This document shows positions 23,130 to 34,259 of a stretch of 64,000 nt of DNA, piece after piece. Location of the stretch: positions 49,498,600-49,562,599 of the forward strand of contig OX359266.1 in the NCBI GenBank assembly GCA_947179155.2, read 5' to 3'. This DNA is from Hedera helix (taxonomy: Eukaryota > Streptophyta > Magnoliopsida > Apiales > Araliaceae). The notes under the pieces are model-generated. The model did no database searches and was not told where the DNA came from. It saw only the letters and a list, made by a program, of their open reading frames with translations. Both the position numbers and the translations under genes were made by a program. Position 1 is the first letter of the stretch. Every line of letters starts with the position of its first letter.

Positions 23130-23850
23130 GGCCAATTACTCCTCTGTCTTCCTCTTTCCAAATTACGCGGCTTTCTTATTCCAACCCAATTCATTCACAT
23201 TAACTCTCTCAACAGCAAAGCAAAGGAGAGAAAAAATGTGCTCCTCTCCTCACTCGATTGAAACGTACAGCAGTGGATAAAAGAAAAGAAAAATTACCTT
23301 CATTCCTCTACTCTCTCGGTTGGAAGTTGGAACAGCAAAAATAAATAAAATAATAATTATCTCCTGGAAAAAAAAAACCACACTCAACACAATATACAAA
23401 ATATCATGCCCTTTTTTGTTAATTCTTTCTTGTTCCAACCAAAATTTTGGTGTCTGAGAAATTTTGGTTCTTTAGTAAGGAAAAACTGTTCAGCGATTGT
23501 TATTAGTAAAGCTAATATAGTTATGAGTTATCTACTCTTTATAGAAATTGGTAATGTAATATCTAATTCCACGTCGATTAATATGAAATATTTAAATGTG
23601 TATATAAGAACTCAAGTTGTTATTATTAATATTTTCAGTTATAATCTTTTGAATTTCTACACCACATAAACAACCGAGAGATGAGATGAACGAGATAATA
23701 TATTTTTTATTTATTTTGTAGCCACTCCTATTCCAATCGAGCGAAGTTTTTCTTTCCTTCGTATTGCCACTGAGGGTATTACGAGAATGAGCTGGGTAGG
23801 GAAGAAGAAAGCCGCGTGATATGGAAAGAAGAAGACAGTCTTTTTATTTA
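23130..23850. repeat. Diverged inverted repeat, about 130-bp arms
   Basis: The arm at about 23140-23275 (with ACGCGGCTTTCTTATTCC and CTCGATTG) is found inverted at about 23735-23850 (GAAGAAAGCCGCGTGAT, CAATCGAGCG). The arms are separated by about 450 bp of AT-rich DNA. It may be a fold-back transposon; no target duplication was found. Confidence 0.5.
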
Positions 23851-25059
23851 TTATGTAAAAATAATGTAAAAAATCATCACATGGCACAATCTTCTTATTA
23901 GGACAACAAATAAGATATAGTCTGGGATAACTGATCTGGACTTATACTGAAAAGAATTTTCGTCTAGTTTTGAAGGATTAGGATCTCTCTTTTACACTTA
24001 TCATCTAATTTATCTCAATACATAATTAGTAAAATAAATATTATTTTTAGTGATATTACTAACGTCACAATTATTTATAACGAATTTTATTATGTCGTTA
24101 AATTTGTATCGATAAAATTACAAGATAAGTGTTACGAAGGGAACTTAATCCATTTTTTTTATGGATAGTAATGAATGCCAAATTGCCACCAAAGCTATAT
24201 AAACTACCCAAGACTAAAAAAGAAAATGGTTTTACTTTTGCACACATAATACTTCATTATTCTAATAAAAAGAGTCTTATTTATATTTTTTTAATTAATT
24301 TTTTATTATTTTAAAAGACAGTATAAAATGGCTTAATATTTTTTAAGTTTATTAGTTACAATTATATTATCATAGTATCATCATTAAATTAAACATTCAC
24401 TAAATTTCCCGTTAAATATAAAACAATAAAACATCATTAAAATTTGCAAAATATTCAAATGTATAGTAGAGTGAGTAATAATCAATTAGCTATTGAAGAC
24501 ATTTAATTCCTACCAGAAATTCAATATTAATTTAATTTCTATTTGCTTGGTGAAGACGGTAATTATAATTTTATCTGAGATTGAGAGATTATAGAATAGC
24601 GTTTGGGAGCAATTTTTAGGATTTTCAATTTTGAACGATCTCGAACTTGATGCAATCATTAAGAAGCATGGTTTGTAAGTAATTGAAAGGGACCAATCAA
24701 GCTGTAATCAATCCTAATATGGGTAAGTTTATAAATCCTATTGTTAGGTTCTTATTTCACCCGTTGCAACCCTTTTGTAGCTATAGGGTAGGTCCCGCCA
24801 CGGCCAACTAATTAATATCCGCATTAGTAATTTCATTGCTTAAACTTTTGTTTTTTATTCCAAAATTATGCAACCTAATTCAACGGTAATCCAAATAATT
24901 TAACAAAATAGTCTAATTTATATAATTATATATTTTAATTAATCTAATTGATTAATTATATATTTTTAAAGCCCAACAGTATAATATCGAAAAAACAACA
25001 ACCAAACAACCAAATCCCTTTTTGCCTTACTTGCATTCGGTTGTTCTTGTCTCTGGTAG

Positions 25060-25956
25060 GAGTTAGGACTGATCCTTCGGTTATAATCGAATGAAATAGT
25101 CTATTCATTTATAACTGAAAATCGATTTTTTTTTATAATTTTAATATCCGAACAATTAATTGAATTATGTAATAATTGAATAATTAAAAATTCATTTTTT
25201 TTATTCAGTTATTTCAGTTAATAACCGAAATTAAATAATATATGAATTCTCAAAAAGCCAATAATTCCTTCAATTGTATGAACCTAAATAAACACATATA
25301 CATACACTGTTCCTTGTATCGAGTTAAAATTACTTTCAAATATTGTCAAAGATATTGTGTAAGATTTGGAATTCAGCAGAATGCTGTCTACCTGAAGTTG
25401 TATCATTCCAATGTTTTCTAACATCACAGAACTACCACCATATGCACTGCATCCCAATACGTTCAACAATCATCCATAGACAACAAAAGAGCAGAACATT
25501 TACTTATTAGAGAGTAAATTAACAATTAGCAAATTGATATATATATATATGCAAGCGCCACAACAGAAGGTGGACAAAAAGTTACAAATAAGGATAGATA
25601 GCCACTACCCACTAGCAGCGTATTATAACTTTTACGAGGATTCAAATACTGCATAGTAAAAGAAAAAAAGAACGGAAGTAAAATGGAAAATCTTCAAGTC
25701 GAAGTCAGCCAAGAGCAGTAATCACAGTGCTAAACAAAGAAAACTAAAAACTAAAAATATTTTTTTAAAAATTTTACTATTCGGTTAATCTGTTGACCGA
25801 ATAGTAAATTTTTTATATCCAACCGAACTCAAAAATCGAATTTTATTTAGGTTGTAACCGAAATTGTCCAAATAACTAAAATATTTTGGTTAAAAATTTC
25901 AGTTCACTTTGGTTATGTTTGGGTATTCGATTTTATCCGATTTTTGCTCATTTCTA
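25060..25956. mobile_element. About 0.9-kb insertion relative to the paralogous unit, unclassified
   Basis: The sequences on either side are adjacent at about 39050 in unit 2 but separated here by about 900 bp. The insert is AT-rich and has diverged copies of an ATTCGGTTAT-like motif in both directions near its ends. No clear target duplication or terminal repeat was found, so its class is open. Confidence 0.45.
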
Positions 25957-26673
25957 GTAGAGGTAAGGAGAAATGTCATAAAATACTCTCACTTTAAATT
26001 TAAATAGTTTTAATGTATTTATTTATATAAATAATTTTTGAAGTAATAAAATTTAACATTGTCAACTATATTTAATGTATTTATTTTTATAAATAAATTT
26101 TTAAGTAATAAAATTTAAAATTTTCAATTATATTCAATGTATTTATTTGTATAAATAATTTTTTAATTAATAAAATTTAACATTGTCATTTATATTTAAT
26201 GTATTTATTTGTATAAATAATTTCAAAAGTAACAAAATTTAACATTGTCAATTATTATGATAATTTGATTATTTAAAATTTAAATTCTATATTATAATTT
26301 GTAATGCAATTTGATTTAATTAATATAAATTACATTATAAATAAATACATTGAAACTATTTAAATTTAACTAAAATAAGGGTATTTAGGATATTTTTCTT
26401 TACCTCTAATAGAGTAGAGGCATGTATGTATTTTGTTTCTCTTGTCTCTAGCTACTAAGAGTGGCGACGGATGTGTTTTTTGAGCGTTGAATTTTGCATT
26501 AGACGGTAGAAGATAGATTTACTAAAATAATATCAAATATTTATTATAAATTACTATCATATATATATATAAATGCTCAAGTCACGCTCAAATCAAATTC
26601 AATAATTTTTTAGCAATAAAAGATTATATAAAAAAAAGACACAAAATAATACAAATGATAGTTATATCATTAA

Positions 26674-29600
26674 TGTGACGACCCCAAATCCGGGTTCTTT
26701 AACCTCGGGTTTGGTTCTCACTGTACAATACTTAACAATTATGAAATACATAAATTGTATTCAAACTTCGCGGAATAATACAAAAGGTTCCTTAATCAAA
26801 AGGCTACACTTCCCAAGGTCTATTACCTTAATCTTAAACATTACATATCTTAAGGGAAATACAAAAGATTTACAACAGTAATTACATAACAGTAAATTAA
26901 ACTAGCATGCAATTACTTAAAACTAAGCATTCGCTTTCCCCTTGCCTTTATCCGATTTAGAGCTTTCGGGATTGGCTGAAATAAAGTCATGATATAGCAA
27001 GAATGAGCAACTAAATGGCTCAGCAAGTTTATAACAAAATCATACGATATATCATGATGAAGGGAAATAACTTCAAGGTTTCAACAATAACAATTGTGAA
27101 AGATAACAAGAATCAATGTTCAATAAAAGAAGGAATTGACTCTTTACTGCTGAGTGGTCCTTAATGACCATGAACTGCTACTAAGGTAAAACAGACATAC
27201 AATGTCTGACTCCTTGTTAAAAATAACGGGACACTTGAGGGGATCAGTCCTCTCATGTCCTATGTATATGCATCACATTTAGTTTTCTTGCGCGCTGTCG
27301 GGTCTCCGACAAATAAAAATCCCCTTTAACTAGGGTTGTTCTATCTCAGTCTTACTGTAAGAATCCGCACCAGCCAATGGTTTGGATAAGCTTTTATAAT
27401 ATTCAACTAAATGAATTTAACATGCATTTGTCTAGCCGAAACAATTAGCTTAGACGTTCTTAAACAGTTTGCAAAAGCACTATGTGCGAATACAATAATA
27501 AATAACGATGTGAAGTAATTTTCGATAATTAATTCACTCAAAGGTCTGTCAAATATCTACGAGTGTAGATACTTGCTCAACAATAATTGAATTGCTCAAA
27601 GTAATTAAAGTTGAATAATAATTGCAACAATAAGTACAAGTTAAGGGTAGAAGACTTGCCTCGTGCGTCGTCTACGTCTAACCAATTTAATTTAATAATC
27701 CTTGAACGGACCTAACAATTAATCAAGTTGATCTTTAAATTAGTATCATATATACATTCATATGATAACCTCTATACCTCTCACACCTCTAACACTTAAC
27801 CAAATAATCATGTAGTTAAAGGTATATAAACACTTAGGAAATATTATCATCACTTGATAATATTTCAATCACATAAAACCTATATTAATTATTTAATATA
27901 GTTCAAACTCTTATCTAATATTATTAATAATTTAATAATATTTTATTACTCTTATAATATTATTAATCATTTAATAATACTTTATTCATTACCTAATATT
28001 ATTAATCATTTAATAATATTTTAAACATTATCTAATATTATTAATCATTTAATAATATTTTATTATCTTAGTAATATTATTAATCATTTAATAATATTTT
28101 AATCATTATCTAATATTATTAATCATTTAATAATATTTTATTATCTTAGTAATATTATTAATCATTTAATAATATTTTAATCATTATCTAATATTATTAA
28201 TCATTTAATAATATTTTATTATCTTAGTAATATTATTAATCATTTAATAATATTTTAATCATTATCTAATATTATTAATCATTTAATAATATTTTATTAT
28301 CTTAGTAATATTATTAATCATTTAATAATATTTTAATCATTATCTAATATTATTAATCATTTAATAATATTTTATCTATTTACCAATATTTTATTGACTT
28401 TATAATATTATTATACAATTAATAATATTTTCATGATTTTCTAATATTATTATATTAATAATAATATCTAATTATAATATTAAACATTTGATAATATTTA
28501 TCCTCTTTTAATAATTAAATCAATTATTTATCATTAAAAATACATTTATTGATTTAAAAATAATAATAAAATAATAAAATAATTTTTTTATCAAGCAGGG
28601 CGTCAAGACGCCGCCCCAAGGCAATTTTGGGGCGTCTAGACGCCCATGGACAGAAGTTAGGGCGTAGACTTGGCGTCTAGACGCCGGGCTGCCTTTTTGG
28701 CTGCCGGAACCTCCTTTACTAACTTGGTCATAACTTTATCATACGGAAACATTTTGAGGTGATTTTTGAGTCTAAATTCATTAGAATTTCATGATCTACA
28801 ATTTCTCTTTAGATCACAAATCCAAATTCCAAACGTAAGTATACGTAAAATCGCTCACAAGGACAGAATGAAAACTAGTTTCATAAATCCTTGGTTCGAT
28901 TGGTTCAAACTTGAATTAAATAAACTCTACACCTTCAAATGACATAAACTTGGTGTTGATGTCTTCCTAACTTCTTGTTTTACAACATTCTATGGTTCAA
29001 TCACATTTTTGAAAACGTTTTACACGAAATTTAAAGATCGAACCACTTAGGGTTTAAAAACGACATCCTTTTCGGTAAAAGCTATAACTTCTTTGTTATT
29101 CATTATTTTTGAAAAGTTCAAAAAGGTTTTATCTTTAAAACTCATAGATCTAGCTTTCTAGCCATAAAAATCCACTTTCCGATTTGTACATTTCAAAATA
29201 CAACCATAAACCTAGCATGCATAGTTAGGGTTTATCGGTAAAATTGTGTTATGAACTTTTCTACCATTTTTATGTATTTCTAACATACCAAAACATGTTA
29301 TAAACACATAGATCTATGAATATACATATATTACATAGTTAAATACTTCTAGATCATCAAAACGAGTTTTGATCGGTTAAAAATAGATTTTAACCGATCA
29401 AAAGCTTTCTAGACTACAAAAATGAAATAAGATGGAGTTTAGAGAACTTTTAAACCTTTGTGATTTGTTGGCTCTCCTTCTCCTTATACCAAAGTAGGTT
29501 GTGTAGCTATTGGACATCCACCAAGGCTTCCTCTAGGTTTTTCTCACACAAACACAAGTGTATCTCTCTTTAGCTCTCAAAGGCTCTCTCTCTTTTCTCT

Positions 29601-30393
29601 AGAAAATGTCTAGCAAATGACTAACAAACTTGAACCAAGTGTGGAGCATTCTATTTATAGCCCACCACTAATCCTTCATTACTTGCTAATTCACCCATGT
29701 TGGTGAAATTAAAGCTTAATTATAATTACTATTTGATTGAATGACTAGTTGATAGACTTTTGGAATGACTAGAGTTGTTGGCCAACCTTGTCATAGAGTG
29801 AATTAGAAGCAACATGGAAATCAAGCTATCCAAGTGGGCCCCCCTTCAAATCTCAGCAAAATGGCCCTTTTCCAAGCCATTTTTCCTTTAATTTTTAATG
29901 CTAAAATGTGCATATATACATCTATATATGTATATACATATATGTAGCAATTTTGACCAATTTTGACTTCCTATTGGGCTCCACTTTGGACTCTAGGATT
30001 AAATATATTGGGCTCATTCAATTAGATTGTCTGGGCTCAATTTAAATAACACATTGGGCTCACATTAAATATTCTAGGTTACATTTAATTAAATCAAGCA
30101 TTGGGCTTGTTTAATTAATTACATGGACTAGTAATTAAATTAATTACATGGACTACTAGGTTAATATCTTTGACCTAGTTTATCAACTCATTTGGATTTA
30201 AAATATAATCCAATTAGATTTGCTTTAATTAACTATACACCTTGCTTTAATTCTTTAAATAAATATACGCACATACACAAGTACATTTATTTAATTATCT
30301 AAAGTAAAATTAATTAGTACAAAAAGTTTAAATTCATTGCTAAATATTTATGAAGTATATTTACAATGACTAATGAAATTCGTGGTCATTACA
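26674..30393 (+). mobile_element. Solo LTR, about 3.7 kb, with ATTAA target duplication
   Basis: The element starts TGTGACGACCCC and ends GGTCATTACA, so its ends are short imperfect inverted repeats as LTRs have. ATTAA flanks it (26669-26673, 30394-30398). In unit 2 the same site is empty with a single ATTAA at 39736-39740. No gag or pol frame is present, so this looks like a solo LTR left by LTR-LTR recombination. The large size and the ends suggest a Ty3/Gypsy chromovirus-like family, but that is an inference. Confidence 0.82.
27900..28420. repeat. 39-bp AT-rich tandem array inside the solo LTR
   Basis: The monomer is TAATATTATTAATCATTTAA followed by TAATATTTTA and a variable end, TTATCTTAG or ATCATTATC. 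The two variants alternate, giving a 78-bp higher-order unit repeated several times. The array fades into diverged copies on both sides. Confidence 0.85.
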
Positions 30394-32028
30394 ATTAAAT
30401 TCATTTATGTATGATAAAATATTTATTAACTATAACCCGATATATTATTTTATATTTAATTTCTTATAATCATCTTTATTATCGGAACACCCTGTATAAG
30501 TAGGATATGTACTTCAAAATCATTTCGACCAACTTCTTTAATTGATCCTGCGGACTTGGGATTCCTATATTTTGTTAGCTTTAGCTATTAAGATTTGTAT
30601 TTCTTCTACCTCTACATAATTGTTTTCAATAATGTTTCTCTGATACACTTTTAATATCTTAATAAACCCACAAAAAAGGTATATGTCTAACTGTGTCAAA
30701 TAAACCTTAATTAATATTTTAAAAAACCAAGAAAGAAATAGAACTGTCATTTCCAAGTTGTGGGATTACTAATTAAACCTTAGTTAGCACGTATTTAAAT
30801 AATACTATTTCAAATCTACAGAAAGAATTTTATTTGATTTTTTGAAGTCAAGTTGCAAAATTCTAAAATATATAAATGATGTGAATTTATTTAAATATTG
30901 AAAAAAATAAAATTAATAATTTTTTTAAAATAATTTATAATATTTATGATTGTATGAATTTAAGTCAAATTAATTTTAAACTAGTAATTTAATTTTAAAA
31001 AATCAAATGAGATTAATACATTTTCTTGTAATCTTTCTAGGGTTACTCACTGGGATAGATGCTTAGGGGTAGTCTTGTAGCCCTGACGGGCCCACACAGT
31101 CACATATATAAAGGATAAAGGACTCTCGTAAGTTCCAGTACTAACAATTTCTTTGAAACCCCCCAAAAAAATAAATGGATTTAATTTAAAGTTAATTTTT
31201 ATTGGAACAACACTTGTATTTGTAGAGATTATATACTTGCGAAATAGTAAAATCTCTATTCCACGATTTTAGTTTCGGCCGGCCGCCTCAATCTACTTAA
31301 TTAAATTTTACTGCATTTATTAGTTTGTAGACCCCTGCCAGCCACTTGACTTTACGCCAATTGTTAAATTTATTTCTGGTAGCTTCTTACTTGGCATGAT
31401 CAGCTTGAGCTCATGGATGGCTGATTAGATCAAGCGTACCTACTAAATTTTCTTCTGAACTTTTCATCACTTCGTACATAAGCAAATATATATATTTTTA
31501 TTTTCCTGTATACATATAAAGATAGAGAGAGAATCATGTCTAACATTATAAATTTAAGATTAATCTTACAACAATTCGTGATTGTCCATTCACAAATTTA
31601 ATTGTGAAAGTAATCTCTTGTCTGCATTATAGTATGAGTCTGTACTTTAATAGTGCGGACATTGACTTTCAAAATAACGATCGATTTTGATCACTTATTT
31701 TAAAAATAATATCATTTCTTTTCTTTTCCTTTTTTCCGTACAAATTTGGTTTTAATACAATTACGTCCTTATTTATTATTTTATCCCCAAAAACTAATAA
31801 AACTCTTATTTTATATTTACGGTTATTTGCACACGCAACTAAAGGGAGAGAAGAAAAATAATCGCCTTGAAGCAGTGTAGCAGTTTTTACTTCAAATATT
31901 AATTCCTTTCTCTATCACTCACTATCGATCCTTAAAATCTCTCTTTATTCTTTTGTTCATATTTTTATAACTTTCATGTAAATACTTATTTTTTGTTAAT
32001 TGCCCACATATAGTTTGTGCCACAAATC

Positions 32029-32088
<60 letters not shown>

Positions 32089-32285
32089 TACACATGTGTG
32101 TGTGTGTGTCTTGGACACAATTTTGTGTGTACGTGCATGCACCCAATATATATAAAATATTTTTGATTTATAAAATGGTTAAATGACAAAACACTATACA
32201 TGTGTTATGTGAGTAATTAAGATTTTTATTTTTTTTTTATTTTTTTTATTTATGAATTTAAAAGTTTAGTAATTGCAAAATTCAT
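30394..32285. other. Non-coding: end of left block of unit 1, then unique AT-rich DNA
   Basis: Positions 30394-31500 match 39741-40985. They include a TATA-like stretch (CATATATAAAGG near 31103), also kept in the second unit near 40485, but no gene follows that I can recognise. From 31500 to 32285 the DNA is AT-rich, with a (TA)n-(CA)n-(TG)n microsatellite at 32033-32110. Confidence 0.5.
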
Positions 32286-32648
32286 TATTAGCTCTGGACA
32301 TGTTGAACAATTTAACTAAGCAAGCCTCATTTGTGAGCATGAGCGCAACCAAAGAAATGGAGAGACAAAAGGATGTATAACAGATCGATAAGTCATGATT
32401 TGAGAATAACTTTAAGTTTCTTAAATCAAATCCATCAATAAAAAATATTCTCTAGCCACTAAAGATTTGTATAGGGAATTGATATTCTCACAAATAAAAG
32501 TGATAGGTTCCACAAGTTCTCTCTTAAGTAACCATTTATGTAAGAAAGAACTTGTAAAAATACAAATTTTTATTTGTGAACATAACAATTTTCTCTAACT
32601 AATATTCAATGAATTATGTACAAAAAAATATGTATCATAACTTGTTCT

Positions 32649-33923
32649 CTAGATCAATCTCTCATTCGAGATGGATATGAAGAAAGCAGACTCATTGGTA
32701 CACATAACACATGCAGAGTTCTTCCAAGCCCTAGCATGCAGTTTAAGAATCTCACTAGCTTTCTCCTTAATCTTACTCCCGCAATCCACTTGCATCACCA
32801 AACACAACTTTGCCACAACTCCAAGCTGCAACATCTCCTGAACAACTCTCGAACTACTCCCTGAAAACTTGGCAATGGAAAGTAAAATCCTCACTCCACT
32901 ATCATTCGCCACATTCGAAACCCTAAGTATCTTTTTCGACACAACAGCTAATCCCGCTCCGTGCTTCAAAAACTCGGCCCTTCCTTCCGCGCATTGGCAC
33001 AGCTGGTCCAACACCACTAGCACCATCTCACAAATCCTCCTTTCCGAAGAATGATCTAGAAGAAAATCAATCATGAGAGAAACCGCTCCGGCCTCAACCG
33101 CCTTCACCCGGTTCCGACCTGCTGGACAAATATTTATAAGTAGCTGCAATGCAGCTTTTGAAACCTTGTGTGATATTTGACCACGAAGAACCTGAACAAG
33201 GTCATAAAACAATTCGCGCCTTAAATTTATGATTTGCATAGGATTTGCCACTTTGAGGATTGATTTTAGTAATAGTATGGAGTAAGTGCGAGATTCATAG
33301 TTTTCGCCTTGCATGACATGCATTAAGGACTCGATAAATTCACCGTTTTCATCAATGAGGGATTTAAGGCTTGTTTCAGATAGTTGCAGGTGAAAGAGGA
33401 TTCTTAGTGCTTCATCCTCGGGTTTTGTCATCTCAAATTCGCCGTCGTAGTTTACTTCATTGGATGATATTTTGTTAGCTGTGTTTGTTATGATTAAAGC
33501 TAAGAACTCGGCTGCACCGGCTGATTCCATGTGACGCTTGTTGGACTCGTTTTCAGAGGCGAGGGATTTGAGCCTTCGAAGGCACTGCATTTGTAAGTTT
33601 GGAGATTTGGAGTTATTGAGGAGTTCGAGCATTTGGGGTTTGCTTATTGGAGGCTTGGGGGTTGGGATTCTGTCGATGCCGTATGATGCGTTGAGGGTGC
33701 ACCATGACTGAATGAGACGGCGTAGTGTGTGATTTGGGGTCAACTGATCGGTATCTGAAAGGGTTTGCTTGGTCATTGGGCAGTTGTTGTTTTTCTCGGA
33801 GAATATCCATTTCTCGATGCTAGTGCGATCGTAGGTTATGCCTGTTGAGAGTATCACGGGGTCTTTCATGATTTCTAGTGAAATGGGACAAAGAAAGTAT
33901 GTAGGAACTTCAATTTCGTCCAT
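32649..33923 (-). CDS. U-box E3 ubiquitin ligase, PUB22/23/24-like, copy 1 (altered C-terminus)
   Basis: Intronless frame of 424 aa. The U-box is at residues about 7-82 (FLCPISLEIMKDPVILSTG, ITYDRTSIEKW, CPMTKQ, LTPNHTLRRLI), which binds the E2. Residues about 110-406 are Leu-rich ARM-type repeats for substrate binding. In Arabidopsis this class (PUB22, PUB23, PUB24) ubiquitinates targets in the cytosol and damps immune and drought responses. Compared with copy 2 there are seven substitutions (two adjacent at 97 and 99) and a 7-bp insertion near 32703 that changes the frame after Val406, replacing the last 14 residues by 18 unrelated ones. Copy 2 keeps the usual end. The U-box itself is identical. 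A TATA box lies about 165 bp upstream. Confidence 0.93.
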   Translation of the reverse strand: MDEIEVPTYFLCPISLEIMKDPVILSTGITYDRTSIEKWIFSEKNNNCPMTKQTLSDTDQLTPNHTLRRLIQSWCTLNASYGIDRIPTPKPPISKPQMLELLNNSKSPNLQMQCLRRLKSLASENESNKRHMESAGAAEFLALIITNTANKISSNEVNYDGEFEMTKPEDEALRILFHLQLSETSLKSLIDENGEFIESLMHVMQGENYESRTYSILLLKSILKVANPMQIINLRRELFYDLVQVLRGQISHKVSKAALQLLINICPAGRNRVKAVEAGAVSLMIDFLLDHSSERRICEMVLVVLDQLCQCAEGRAEFLKHGAGLAVVSKKILRVSNVANDSGVRILLSIAKFSGSSSRVVQEMLQLGVVAKLCLVMQVDCGSKIKEKASEILKLHARAWKNSACVMCTNESAFFISISNERLI

Positions 33924-34087
33924 TTAATTTGAATAAGAAATTTAGATTGAGACTTGAGCTCTAAAGTAGTAGAGTATATTTCAAAAGAATTTGGGACAAG
34001 CCAGAAAGGTTTGATATATTGAAAGTTGAGAAGGTAGATGAAGAATGTATGAGAGTTTGAGGTGATTAGGAGTAGTATAGAGGCTTT

Positions 34088-34096
34088 GCTTTTATA
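34088..34096 (-). promoter_or_regulatory. TATA box of PUB copy 1
   Basis: The minus strand reads TATAAAAGC about 165 bp upstream of the ATG at 33923. The same motif and spacing are kept in copy 2. Confidence 0.6.
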
Positions 34097-34259
34097 CGCG
34101 GAGGAAAGAGAAATTGAAATCCAACGTGCGAAAGTCAAAACACGCAAAAACGGAGTGTACAGGGAGAGAGAGTCAGTGAGTGGCAGAAAGAAGACTTTTC
34201 TAAGGGGTGTACGAAATGCTCAACAAAGACAACTTTACCTAGTCGACATCTAGTGGGAA

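Noticed and set aside
28021..28420. CRISPR-like array
   Set aside because: The repeats are adjacent AT-rich monomers without unique spacers, inside a plant LTR.
30565..30756. Minus-strand frame IYLFCGFIKILKVYQRN, also seen at 39851-40090
   Set aside because: Conservation is explained by the tandem duplication alone; the frame is short, lacks a domain and differs in length between the copies.
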